Shown: positions 8,361 to 15,800 of the stretch, piece after piece
Position numbering within the stretch: position 1 is the stretch's first letter
How the letters are laid out: each line of letters begins with the position of its first letter
DNA from: Pseudarthrobacter sp. NamE5
GTDB taxonomy: Bacteria; Actinomycetota; Actinomycetes; Actinomycetales; Micrococcaceae
Assembly (NCBI RefSeq): GCF_005796225.1
Contig: NZ_VAHO01000006.1
Location: forward strand, 124,001-188,000
Direction: 5' to 3'
Length of the DNA: 64,000 nt
Translations under genes and position numbers: made by a program
Notes under the pieces: generated by a model
Database searches by the model: none
The model's input: only the letters and a program-made list of their open reading frames with translations
What the model was told of the DNA's origin: nothing

Positions 8361-8822
8361 ATGACTATCAATCCGGACCTGCAGGGCCGCACCTACCCTG
8401 CCGCAGAGGTATATGACGTCGGCCGCGAGAAGATCCGCGAGTTCGCCCGCGCCGTGAAAGCCACCCACCCTGCACACTTCGATGTCGAAGCCGCCAAAGC
8501 CCTGGGCCACACAGACCTGGTGGCCCCGCCGACCTTTGCCATCATCATCGCCCAGCGGGCCGACGCCCAGCTCATCGAGGACCCGGAAGCCGGCATCGAC
8601 TTCTCCCGCGTGGTCCACGCCGACCAGCGCTTCACCCACCACCGCCCCATCTTCGCCGGCGATCAACTGGTGGCGGAACTCCACGTGGACAGCATCCGGG
8701 CGATGGGCGGGGGAGCGATGATCACCACCCGCTCCGAAATCTTCGCCCTCGGCGCAGGCGAATCCCGGGAACCAGTCACCACCACCACGTCATCCATCCT
8801 GGTCCGAGGAGAGGGACAGTAA
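8361..8822 (+). CDS. MaoC-like dehydratase, HadA type (N-terminal hot-dog subunit)
   Basis: 153 aa hot-dog fold protein of the FAS1-type dehydratase/HadA group. DLVAPPTFAIII and VHADQRFTHHRPIFAGDQL are characteristic. In mycobacteria HadA pairs with HadB to dehydrate 3-hydroxyacyl-ACP. It lies 2 nt before the HadB-like gene and should form a heterodimer with it. Arthrobacter-type organisms lack mycolic acids, so the substrate here is likely another 3-hydroxyacyl thioester (inference). Leaderless promoter directly upstream. Confidence 0.88.
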   Translation: MTINPDLQGRTYPAAEVYDVGREKIREFARAVKATHPAHFDVEAAKALGHTDLVAPPTFAIIIAQRADAQLIEDPEAGIDFSRVVHADQRFTHHRPIFAGDQLVAELHVDSIRAMGGGAMITTRSEIFALGAGESREPVTTTTSSILVRGEGQ

Positions 8823-8824
8823 CC

Positions 8825-9262
8825 ATGAGCCTCAGCATCCACGAACTCAGCCCAGGCCAGGAGATCGGCAGCCGAACCGTCGAGGTCACCCGCACCGACC
8901 TGGTCAAGTACGCCGGCGCCTCCGGCGACTTCAACCCGATCCACTGGAACGAGGCCTTCGCCACGAGTGTCGAGCTGCCCGGCGTGATCGCGCACGGCAT
9001 GTTCACCATGGGTTCCGCTGTGCAGCTGGTGACCGATTGGGCCGGGGATCCGGCCGCCGTCGTCGACTTCCAGACGCGCTTCACCAAGCCCGTCCTGGTT
9101 GCCGATACCACCGGCACAACTGAGCCAGGCGCAACCATTGAGGTCAGCGGCATCATCGGAAAGCTCGACGCCGAGGCCAACACTGCGCGCATCGACCTCA
9201 CCGTTGTTTCCGCTGGCCAGAAGGTCCTGATGAAGGCCCAGGCCGTCGTAGCGCTTTCCTAA
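8825..9262 (+). CDS. MaoC-like dehydratase, HadB type
   Basis: 145 aa, the catalytic hot-dog partner. It carries the hydratase-2 signature SGDFNPIHWNE with the catalytic Asp and His, and IAHGMFTMG. GAGAGGGAC-type ribosome site overlaps the end of the preceding gene. The pair reads toward murB, but a strong terminator and an inverted protease gene now separate them. Predicted to dehydrate or hydrate enoyl thioesters; precise pathway unknown. Confidence 0.9.
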   Translation: MSLSIHELSPGQEIGSRTVEVTRTDLVKYAGASGDFNPIHWNEAFATSVELPGVIAHGMFTMGSAVQLVTDWAGDPAAVVDFQTRFTKPVLVADTTGTTEPGATIEVSGIIGKLDAEANTARIDLTVVSAGQKVLMKAQAVVALS

Positions 9263-9295
9263 TCGCTTCGCCATCGAAGCAGTTATAAAGAACTA

Positions 9296-9336
9296 CTGAG
9301 GGAGGCTGCCCGGTTGGGCAGCCTCCCTCAGCCTTT
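9296..9336 (+). terminator. Rho-independent terminator after HadA/HadB-like pair
   Basis: Perfect 16-bp stem CTGAGGGAGGCTGCCC (9296-9311) with 9316-9331, GGTT loop, then CCTTTT. It sits in a convergent gap and can also stop the protease transcript. Confidence 0.9.
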
Positions 9337-9369
9337 TAAGGCAACCCGGCCGCCATCAGTAAGCCGCGA

Positions 9370-10356
9370 TCAGTAGGACGAAGCGGCCGCGTTATAGGAC
9401 GACTGGATGACGGAGCCCCAGTACGGTCCGTACATCCTGGTGGAATTGCTCCCGTAGCCGTAGCTGTTGACCGAGTTCTGGTAACCGCCGGACGACGTTC
9501 CGATGAACCAGGGCCCGCCGGAGGATCCACCCGTCATGTTGCACGGGATGCCCTGGGAGTTGAACTGCGGGTTGTAGGGATCGTTGGTTGCGGTGCCTGA
9601 GCAGCTCTTGAGCGATTCTCCGTTGAAGGGTGCTGCTGCCGGGTAGCCAAATGCCTTGTAGCTGAGGCCGCGGGCTGCATTGAACCGCACTCCGGAGGCA
9701 CCCACGACGTCAGCAAGATTGCGGCCGTTCAGCTGCGACATCACCGCGAACCCCGTGTCGTACTCCATGCTGCCCGTCGAGCTCCACTGAGTTGGCGCGA
9801 AGAGGGCCTTGGCCGTCCACTTACCGTAAGGGGCTGCGCCGTTGAGGTAGGCAGGAACAAAGGTGAACCTCGTCGCGAAAGCTCCGGGTCCCTCATTGAG
9901 GCAGTGGCCCGCCGTGGAGACCGTATTCCTATTGGTGGAGGCCACCGAGTTGGCCGAGCAGACATAATCCGCTCCGCCCAGGGTGAAGAACACCTTGCCG
10001 ATGTGCGGTACCGGATTCTCGCTGGCATTTGCCATGGGCTGGACTGCCGGCTCCGAACCCTTGATTTTGGTTTCAGCTCCCTTGCCGGCGGCTTCTTCGG
10101 CGTGGATGGAATTGTCCTTCTGGCGTTGCAGGGCCTTCTTCGCGAGTACATCGCCGGGTATGGCAGCCCGCATCCGGTCAGGCGTCCAGTAGTCAGCGCT
10201 GGAGGTGCCGGCGATCCTGGTGCTGGTCACGCCGGGAACTTCCTTGTTCTCCGGCGAAGCAGGTGCCGCCGTGGCTCCCCCTGCCGAGGCGAGGGTAATC
10301 AGTGCGGCGGTGGAGAGGCTCATGAGGCTTGTGGCCAGAGTCCTGTTAATGGTCAT
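9370..10356 (-). CDS. Secreted trypsin-like serine endopeptidase (S1/V8 type)
   Basis: 328 aa exported protease. N-terminal signal peptide (INRTLATSLMSLSTAALITLA up to about ATAAPA), a propeptide of roughly 100 residues rich in charged residues, then the chymotrypsin-like domain with His in STAGHCLN, Asp in YDTGFAVM and Ser in TGGSSGGPW. The ATG at 10356 has AGGACAGC upstream; a longer version from 10431 is not supported because it buries the signal peptide. It is antisense to its neighbours and sits between the HadB-like gene and murB. Its upstream region is distinctly AT-rich. Physiological substrate unknown. Confidence 0.9.
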   Translation of the reverse strand: MTINRTLATSLMSLSTAALITLASAGGATAAPASPENKEVPGVTSTRIAGTSSADYWTPDRMRAAIPGDVLAKKALQRQKDNSIHAEEAAGKGAETKIKGSEPAVQPMANASENPVPHIGKVFFTLGGADYVCSANSVASTNRNTVSTAGHCLNEGPGAFATRFTFVPAYLNGAAPYGKWTAKALFAPTQWSSTGSMEYDTGFAVMSQLNGRNLADVVGASGVRFNAARGLSYKAFGYPAAAPFNGESLKSCSGTATNDPYNPQFNSQGIPCNMTGGSSGGPWFIGTSSGGYQNSVNSYGYGSNSTRMYGPYWGSVIQSSYNAAASSY

Positions 10357-10520
10357 AGCTGTCCTATGCGATAGCGGGAAGCGAACCCAGGTGTGTGATC
10401 CGCTGGGGTTGAAGGTACTCAGGTATGACAAGTTTGTAAATATCTTCTACAGATCTTGTTACTGTATTTTGCAGCTGAGGAGCAGCAGCAGGTACCACGA
10501 AGCCGCAACGCTTTCCCTAG

Positions 10521-10526
10521 TACAGT
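10521..10526 (+). promoter_or_regulatory. -10 element TACAGT, leaderless type (murB)
   Basis: TACAGT, 6 nt (GGTCTG), then GTG at 10533. No Shine-Dalgarno before the start. Confidence 0.5.
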
Positions 10527-10532
10527 GGTCTG

Positions 10533-11600
10533 GTGACTCCCAGGATGCTTTCCGAACTGACCACGGCCGCCGTCGGAGGTCCTGCCGGCACCTACATCGA
10601 GGCCCGCACCGAGGCCGAGATCATCGACGCCGTCCGCGCTGCCGACGCCGCGGAGGAGCCGCTGCTGATCATCAGCGGAGGCTCCAACCTGCTGATTTCC
10701 GACGACGGGTTCCCCGGTACCGTGGTGAAGATCGCCTCGGAAGGCTTCACGGTCAACGCAGAGGATTCGTGCGGCGGCGTGGCCGTGGTGGTGCAGGCGG
10801 GCCACAACTGGGACAAGCTGGTGGAACACGCGGTTCTCCATGCCTGGTCGGGGATTGAAGCCCTGGCCGGCATTCCTGGCTCCACCGGGGCCACTCCGGT
10901 GCAGAATGTTGGCGCCTATGGCTCGGATGTGTCCCAGACCATCGCCGCTGTCCGCACTTGGGACCGCGAGCGGAACGCCGTGAAAACTTTCACCAACTCC
11001 GAGCTGAAGTTTGGTTACCGGGACTCGATCCTGAAGCAGACCACCGTTAACGGTTCGCCACGGTATGTTGTGCTGACCGTGGAGTTCCAGCTGCCGATCG
11101 GGCGGATGAGTGCACCCATCCGGTACGCGGAGCTGGCGCGCGCGCTGGGTGTGGAGCAGGGAAAGCGGGCCTACGCCACGGACGTGCGCCGGGAAGTACT
11201 GAGGCTGCGTGCGTCCAAGGGCATGGTGTGGGACGCGGCGGACCGGGACACCTATTCCACCGGCTCCTTTTTCACCAATCCAATTGTGCCGGGCGAGGTG
11301 GCCGGGGCGCTGCCGGAGACGGCGCCGCGTTATCCTGCCGGCCAGGAAGGGCAAGTCAAACTGTCCGCTGCCTGGCTGATAGACCAGGCCGGGTATGGCA
11401 AGGGTTTTGGCCTCGAGCCGGACAGCGTCTCCGGCGGACGCGCATCGCTGTCCACCAAGCACACCCTGGCCATCACCAACCGCGGTTCAGCCAAGGCGGC
11501 GGACGTGGTGGCCGTGGCGCGCGAGGTGCGCGCCGGCGTCGAACGCCGGTTTGGGATCACTTTGCACCCCGAACCGCTGCTCATTGGCTTGGAACTGTAG
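10533..11600 (+). CDS. murB: UDP-N-acetylmuramate dehydrogenase
   Basis: FAD- and NADPH-dependent reduction of UDP-GlcNAc-enolpyruvate to UDP-MurNAc in the cytoplasm, second step of peptidoglycan precursor synthesis. 355 aa. FAD-binding motifs ISGGSNLLISDDGF and GSTGATPVQNVGAYG; catalytic Ser in YSTGSFFTNP; C-terminal HPEPLLIG. The GTG start at 10533 follows a leaderless promoter. Its 3' end overlaps the convergent membrane-protein gene by 20 bp. Confidence 0.97.
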   Translation: MTPRMLSELTTAAVGGPAGTYIEARTEAEIIDAVRAADAAEEPLLIISGGSNLLISDDGFPGTVVKIASEGFTVNAEDSCGGVAVVVQAGHNWDKLVEHAVLHAWSGIEALAGIPGSTGATPVQNVGAYGSDVSQTIAAVRTWDRERNAVKTFTNSELKFGYRDSILKQTTVNGSPRYVVLTVEFQLPIGRMSAPIRYAELARALGVEQGKRAYATDVRREVLRLRASKGMVWDAADRDTYSTGSFFTNPIVPGEVAGALPETAPRYPAGQEGQVKLSAAWLIDQAGYGKGFGLEPDSVSGGRASLSTKHTLAITNRGSAKAADVVAVAREVRAGVERRFGITLHPEPLLIGLEL

Positions 11601-12069
11601 AATGCCCGTTCCTGCTGCCGGCCTCGACCGCGGCGGGGACGGTTAGTCCCATCAGGGCAGAGGCCCAGCCGGCGCTGGCCAGGTAGAGCCCCATGAACAG
11701 CCAGACGAGCAGGCCTGGGGCCTGCGGGCTTACCATCCCGGCCGCAATGCAGGTCGCCAGGCCGCAGGTGGCGACGGCGAGCGACAGGATCCAGAGGACC
11801 TTCCCGGCGCGGGGGTGCTGCCGCCAGTCGCGGAGAACACGCAGCTGGCCCCGATTCACGCTGATTCCAGGGAAAAGCGCGGCGTAGCCGCCGCCCAGGC
11901 TCAGGGCGAGGGAGGGCAGGAGCAGCAAAGGATCGGAGCGGCCGCTCTGCACAAAGGCGGACAGGGAGGCCAGGCCCAGCCCTGTTCCTGCCAGGACGGA
12001 CGCCGTTCCGCCCGCCATCCACCGTTTTGTTCCTGGATCAAGCAACTGCCACAAACTCCCCAAAGTCAT
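11581..12069 (-). CDS. Four-segment membrane protein, unknown function
   Basis: 162 aa with about four hydrophobic segments (near 18-38, 47-65, 91-111 and 119-140) separated by short loops, one basic (LRDWRQHPRAGK). No family recognised. The 3' end overlaps murB by 20 bp on the opposite strand. The ATG follows TAGGGT by 6 nt, so it is probably leaderless. Its promoter is back to back with that of the AlkZ-like gene. Confidence 0.75.
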   Translation of the reverse strand: MTLGSLWQLLDPGTKRWMAGGTASVLAGTGLGLASLSAFVQSGRSDPLLLLPSLALSLGGGYAALFPGISVNRGQLRVLRDWRQHPRAGKVLWILSLAVATCGLATCIAAGMVSPQAPGLLVWLFMGLYLASAGWASALMGLTVPAAVEAGSRNGHSTVPSQ

Positions 12070-12075
12070 GCTCCT

Positions 12076-12081
12076 ACCCTA
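12076..12081 (-). promoter_or_regulatory. -10 element TAGGGT, leaderless type
   Basis: On the minus strand TAGGGT, 6 nt (AGGAGC), ATG at 12069. The AGGAG within the spacer is too close to the ATG to act as a ribosome site. Confidence 0.5.
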
Positions 12082-12091
12082 ACCGGCCGTG

Positions 12092-12118
12092 TTGACGGAC
12101 TTCGTCCGGCCGTAGGAT
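12092..12118 (+). promoter_or_regulatory. Promoter of AlkZ-like gene, leaderless type
   Basis: TTGACG (12092-12097), 15-nt spacer, TAGGAT (12113-12118), then 7 nt to ATG at 12126. The spacer is short, so the -35 call is weaker than the -10. Confidence 0.5.
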
Positions 12119-12125
12119 GGGGGCC

Positions 12126-13256
12126 ATGACTGGGAAGCGTCTTACCGGTGCGGTCCTCGGCAGGCTTCGACTGGTGTCCCAGCGGCTGGTGCCTGCCCCG
12201 GTTGTGCCGCCTGTCGGGCGGGCGGCCGATGTGCAGTCCGCCATCGCCGGGACTGTCCGCTGGATGACCGCCCTGCAGGCCCAGGACCTGCCGGCAGCCA
12301 TGTGGGCAGTGGGTACCAGGGTGCCCGGAGCGGGACTCAGCGACGTCCGGGCTGCCCTCGATTCCGGTGCGGTGGTGCGCTCCTGGCCCATGCGCGGCAC
12401 CCTGCACCTGGTGGCGCCGGAGGACCTGGGCTGGATGTTGCAGCTCACCGCGGAGCGGCTCACCAAGGGCATTGCCTCCCGGCACCGGGAGCTCGGCATC
12501 ACGTGGGCCGACATCGAAAAGTGCCGTGACATAGCGCTGGACCATCTGGCCGGTGGTACAGCCGCGGGCAGGCAGGAGCTGTTCCGGATTTTCGACGCAG
12601 CAGGGCAGCCCACTCAGGGCCAGCGGGGCATCCACATCCTGGGGACGCTTTGCCGGCACGGCTGGCTGGTCCTGGGGCCACTGTCTGGAAACCAGCAGCT
12701 GTTTGCGGCCTTCGATGACTGGATCCGGGTGTCCCGCTGCCTGGAGCGGCGGGAGGGGGTGGCAGAGTTTGCGTTGCGCTACTTCCGCAGCCATGGCCCT
12801 GCCACCGTCCGGGACTTCGCCTGGTGGACGCAAATATCCCTGACGGAGGTTCGGGCGGCATTCGAGGACGTCAAGGACCAGCTGGTGGAGCTGGAATTCA
12901 AGGGGACCAGCTACTGGCTGTCCCCGGAGACGGGGGCGCTGCTCAACGGCAGTGTCCCCGGCTCGCGGTCAGTCCTCCTGCTTCCCGGCTTCGACGAGTT
13001 CCTGCTGGGGTACCAGGACCGGAGCCTGGTCCTGGCAGTGGAGCATGCGAACAGGATCGTGCCCGGCGGCAATGGCGTCTTCAAAAAGACCTTGGTGGCC
13101 GGGGGAGAGGTGATCGGCACGTGGGCTCGGGAAGGCACGGGTCCAGGCGCCGGCGTCGTGCCTGAACTCTTTGACGGTGCCCGGCCGCTGGGGGCCACCG
13201 CGCGGTCTGCCTTCGACCGTGCCGCCGGGCGCTACCTCGCGTTCCTGCAGAGCTGA
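12126..13256 (+). CDS. Winged-helix DNA glycosylase, AlkZ-like (HTH_42)
   Basis: 376 aa protein of the HTH_42/AlkZ superfamily, whose studied members (Streptomyces AlkZ, E. coli YcaQ) excise alkylated or cross-linked bases. The family's catalytic Gln-x-Gln appears as QAQ at residues 51-53 (MTALQAQDLPAAMWA), followed by the PMRGTLHLV segment and a C-terminal FDEFLLGYQDR region, all typical. Start at 12126 rather than the ATG at 12117 because of the leaderless -10. No toxin or antibiotic biosynthesis cluster is next to it, so it may be a general repair or resistance enzyme. Confidence 0.85.
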   Translation: MTGKRLTGAVLGRLRLVSQRLVPAPVVPPVGRAADVQSAIAGTVRWMTALQAQDLPAAMWAVGTRVPGAGLSDVRAALDSGAVVRSWPMRGTLHLVAPEDLGWMLQLTAERLTKGIASRHRELGITWADIEKCRDIALDHLAGGTAAGRQELFRIFDAAGQPTQGQRGIHILGTLCRHGWLVLGPLSGNQQLFAAFDDWIRVSRCLERREGVAEFALRYFRSHGPATVRDFAWWTQISLTEVRAAFEDVKDQLVELEFKGTSYWLSPETGALLNGSVPGSRSVLLLPGFDEFLLGYQDRSLVLAVEHANRIVPGGNGVFKKTLVAGGEVIGTWAREGTGPGAGVVPELFDGARPLGATARSAFDRAAGRYLAFLQS

Positions 13257-13261
13257 CTGCG

Positions 13262-13330
13262 ACGCTCTCTCACTTAACGTGCCTTTTCCGCCAACGCTCT
13301 CGCAGTCCATTACGGGAGTGCGAGCGCCCA
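13262..13330. repeat. Intergenic repeat, family B (copy 1)
   Basis: Two direct copies of an ACGCTCT element 32 nt apart (13262 and 13294), the first reading ACGCTCTCTCACTT, plus an inverted arm near 13314-13327 (GGGAGTGCGAGCG) that pairs with the second. The same element recurs in an array at 35021-35190, also between convergent genes. Confidence 0.7.
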
Positions 13331-13351
13331 CAAAGGATGTTAAACGCAGCC

Positions 13352-13405
13352 GGCCCTGACCCGCTGGGCCGGTGCCGGGCAGCAACGGTTGGGCGGGTCA
13401 GGGCC
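13352..13405. terminator. Bidirectional terminator between AlkZ-like gene and asd
   Basis: 13-bp stem GGCCCTGACCCGC (13352-13364) with 13393-13405 and a 28-nt loop able to fold further, in the gap between convergent genes. No strong T-run, so efficiency is uncertain. Confidence 0.6.
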
Positions 13406-13426
13406 TTCGTGTGGGGAAGCCTGGGG

Positions 13427-14557
13427 TTACAGGCTCCCGGTGGCGATGTTGAGCATGCGGCGCAGCGGCTCGGCGGCGCCCCAAAGAAGCTGGTCGCCCA
13501 CGGTGAAGGCGCTGATGTACTGCGGGCCCATCTCCATCTTGCGGATGCGGCCGACGGGGATGTCCAGGGTGCCGGAGGCGGCCACCGGGGTCAGCTCGGC
13601 CATGGAGGCTTCCTTGGTGTTGGGAACCACCTTGGCCCACTCGTTGTCCGCGTCCAGGAGCTTCTCGATCTCGGCGACGGACAGGTCTTCGCGGAGCTTG
13701 AGGGTGAGCGCCTGGGAGTGGGAGCGCATGGCCCCAATGCGGACGCACAGCCCGTCCATGATGACGCGGTTCTCGTCGGAAGTGCCCAGGATCTTGTTGG
13801 TCTCCACCCCGGCCTTCCACTCTTCCTTGGACTGCCCGTTGCCAAGGTCCGCGTCAATCCAGGGGATCAGGGAGCCGGCCAGGGGAACACCGAACTGGGT
13901 GGCGTCGATTTCCGTGCGCTGGTGGGCCAGGACCTTGCGGTCAATGTCCAGGATGGCCGACGCCGGGTCGTCCAGTTCCGTGCTGACCTCGGCGTTGAGC
14001 GTGCCGAACTGGCTGAGCAGTTCGCGCATGTGCCGTGCGCCGCCGCCCGAGGCAGCCTGGTAAGTCATGGAGGTGCCCCACTCCACCAGTCCGTTCTTGA
14101 ACAGGCCGCCGAGACCCATCAGCATGCAGGAGACCGTGCAGTTGCCGCCGATGAAGTCCTTGGTGCCGTTGACCAGGCCCTTGTCAATCACGTCCCGGTT
14201 GATCGGGTCCAGCACGATGATCGAGTCATCGTTCATACGAAGGGTGGAGGCGGCGTCGATCCACAGGCCGTCCCAGCCGCGGCTGCGCAGCTCGCCGTGA
14301 ACCCGCTTGGTGTAGTCGCCGCCCTGGGCGGTGACAATAATGGGCAGCTTGGCCAGGGTCTCGACGTCGAACGCGTTTTCGAGCTTGCCCGCGCCTTCAG
14401 CGAACGACGGCGCGGCACCTCCCGCGTTGGAGGTGGAAAAGAACACCGGGTTGATGTTGGCGAAGTCGCCCTCGTCCTGCATGCGCTGCATGAGGACGGA
14501 ACCGACCATGCCGCGCCATCCGACCAGGCCGACGGAAGGGGTAGCTGCTGTAGTCAT
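13427..14557 (-). CDS. asd: Aspartate-semialdehyde dehydrogenase
   Basis: NADPH-dependent reduction of aspartyl phosphate to aspartate semialdehyde, branch point for lysine/diaminopimelate, threonine and methionine. 376 aa. N-terminal Rossmann motif [17 protein letters not shown], catalytic Cys in [12 protein letters not shown], and [12 protein letters not shown] are of the Gram-negative-like (E. coli) Asd type rather than the shorter mycobacterial type. The ATG at 14557 follows TAAAAT by 6 nt, so the gene is probably leaderless. Monocistronic; no lysC adjacent. Confidence 0.96.
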   Translation of the reverse strand: MTTAATPSVGLVGWRGMVGSVLMQRMQDEGDFANINPVFFSTSNAGGAAPSFAEGAGKLENAFDVETLAKLPIIVTAQGGDYTKRVHGELRSRGWDGLWIDAASTLRMNDDSIIVLDPINRDVIDKGLVNGTKDFIGGNCTVSCMLMGLGGLFKNGLVEWGTSMTYQAASGGGARHMRELLSQFGTLNAEVSTELDDPASAILDIDRKVLAHQRTEIDATQFGVPLAGSLIPWIDADLGNGQSKEEWKAGVETNKILGTSDENRVIMDGLCVRIGAMRSHSQALTLKLREDLSVAEIEKLLDADNEWAKVVPNTKEASMAELTPVAASGTLDIPVGRIRKMEMGPQYISAFTVGDQLLWGAAEPLRRMLNIATGSL

Positions 14558-14563
14558 CCGTCC

Positions 14564-14569
14564 ATTTTA
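14564..14569 (-). promoter_or_regulatory. -10 element TAAAAT, leaderless type (asd)
   Basis: Minus strand TAAAAT, 6 nt (GGACGG), ATG at 14557. Confidence 0.55.
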
Positions 14570-14664
14570 GACGTCGCAACCGAATGGGCGCAGTCGGTTA
14601 CGTCACTCCCGCAGCGGCAGATTACGACGGCGGCAAGCGCCTTGGTCCCGTGGCTTGCGGCGGG

Positions 14665-14702
14665 CAGTTCGACAGACCCAGCAGTCAGGGCCTGTCGAAC
14701 TG
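14665..14702 (-). terminator. Hairpin at the end of the WXG/EspG-like cassette
   Basis: 15-nt arms CAGTTCGACAGACCC (14665-14679) and 14688-14702, one mismatch, 8-nt loop. It overlaps the last codons of the membrane-protein gene and is likely the cassette's terminator. Confidence 0.55.
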
Positions 14703-15116
14703 GCGGGCAGTGGGCTCCGGGATGCCCCGCTCTGCCCGCAGGCGCTTGGCCTTTGCGGCCACACCCGCCATCCGCGCCGCATAGAGCACGCCGCCCACGC
14801 CCGCCACGGTAAGGACCAGGGCGCCCCACATCGGGTCCTGTCCGCGGCTGGTGGGTCCTGCCACCAGGAGGACGGAAAAGACTGCCAGGGCCGCGAAGAA
14901 GACCGCCATCGCGGCAAAGCCGCCCGCAGACCGCACCTGCGGGTGGGAACTGGCGGTGACTACCCCCAGTTCATCCCTGGCATAGCTGTGGAGTCGCCCG
15001 TCCACGGTACGGAAAAGGACACGTTTTTCCCCGTGCGCCACCGCCTGGTCATGGTTGAAACGGATCTGTTCCTCGGAATCGGAACCCGGGTTGCTGCCTG
15101 GAAAGCCGTTCTGCAC
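14685..15116 (-). CDS. Two-segment membrane protein, third gene of WXG cassette
   Basis: 143 aa, unknown. N-terminal ~60 residues are soluble (EEQIRFNHDQAVAHGEKRVLFR, DGRLHSYARDE), then two membrane segments (about 65-85 and 97-115) and a basic tail. The GTG at 15116 starts 1 nt after the TAG of the EspG-like gene, so translation is likely coupled. A longer in-frame extension to 15203 would overlap that gene and is rejected. Third member of a cassette that may belong to ESX/type VII biology. Confidence 0.7.
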   Translation of the reverse strand: MQNGFPGSNPGSDSEEQIRFNHDQAVAHGEKRVLFRTVDGRLHSYARDELGVVTASSHPQVRSAGGFAAMAVFFAALAVFSVLLVAGPTSRGQDPMWGALVLTVAGVGGVLYAARMAGVAAKAKRLRAERGIPEPTARQFDRP

Positions 15117-15117
15117 G

Positions 15118-15780
15118 CTAGTCCTGTCGAATCGATCGGATGTGGTCCAGCACCTGTTCGCTGGTAAGGCCCGGAATTTCCTGGATGGGTTCAGAGGGCG
15201 CATCGGGGACGCCGTACCCTACTGTCCAGTCCGTTCCGTTGCGTTTGATGAGGAGTTGCTTGCCGGCGCCGTCCTGCAGCAGCCGTATGGTGGCCCCGCC
15301 GGCCGGGTTGTCCTCGAGATGCTTGCGGATGATGAAGAAGTTGGCTTCTGCCGGCGTGGTATCGGGTCGCTGGGCCATCGCGAACCAGCTGAGGTAGGCG
15401 CGGGGCTGCAGCAGAATCCTATATTCCGGCGACTCGACGGACAGGACATTATCAGTGGAATCCGCTGTCAGGAGGTTGATCTGCACCCTTCTGGTGGCTC
15501 CCGTCAGTGCACTGGCGACGGCCGCGACTGGCCCCTTCACGGACAGTTCGCCGCCGGGGCCGGCCGTAGCGGCGCCGCGTGCCACCAGGGATGAAGCACC
15601 GGCAGACAGCAACGAGGCGTCGTCGAGTTCCCTTTCAAGGCGCAGGGCCCTGGCCGACTCTTCGGCAGCGGGGTTGCGCCGCAGGTTCAGGAGCACCAGG
15701 AGTTCCGCGAAGCCAAAACCGATGGCGTCAGGAAAGCTCTCTTGGGCAGCCGACGGGGCGGCTGTAGTAGTTTCAGTCAC
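15118..15780 (-). CDS. EspG-like protein, second gene of WXG cassette
   Basis: 220 aa soluble alpha/beta protein. The order 'hydrophobic helix FGFAELLVLLNLRR, then AxxLVARGAAT, then ELSVKGPVAAVASAL, then strands with LLTADSTDNVLSV' resembles EspG, the cytosolic chaperone of ESX (type VII) substrates. This is a pattern-level resemblance, not a confirmed match. GTG start with AAGGGGAAC upstream. It directly follows the WXG-domain gene by 20 nt, the expected arrangement for a chaperone and its client. Confidence 0.6.
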   Translation of the reverse strand: MTETTTAAPSAAQESFPDAIGFGFAELLVLLNLRRNPAAEESARALRLERELDDASLLSAGASSLVARGAATAGPGGELSVKGPVAAVASALTGATRRVQINLLTADSTDNVLSVESPEYRILLQPRAYLSWFAMAQRPDTTPAEANFFIIRKHLEDNPAGGATIRLLQDGAGKQLLIKRNGTDWTVGYGVPDAPSEPIQEIPGLTSEQVLDHIRSIRQD

Positions 15781-15800
15781 TGGTTGTTCCCCTTAATTCC

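Noticed and set aside
8361..9262. Reading HadA/HadB as mycolic-acid FAS-II enzymes
   Set aside because: Arthrobacter-type cells lack mycolic acids; the same fold serves other thioesters, so only a generic dehydratase is claimed.
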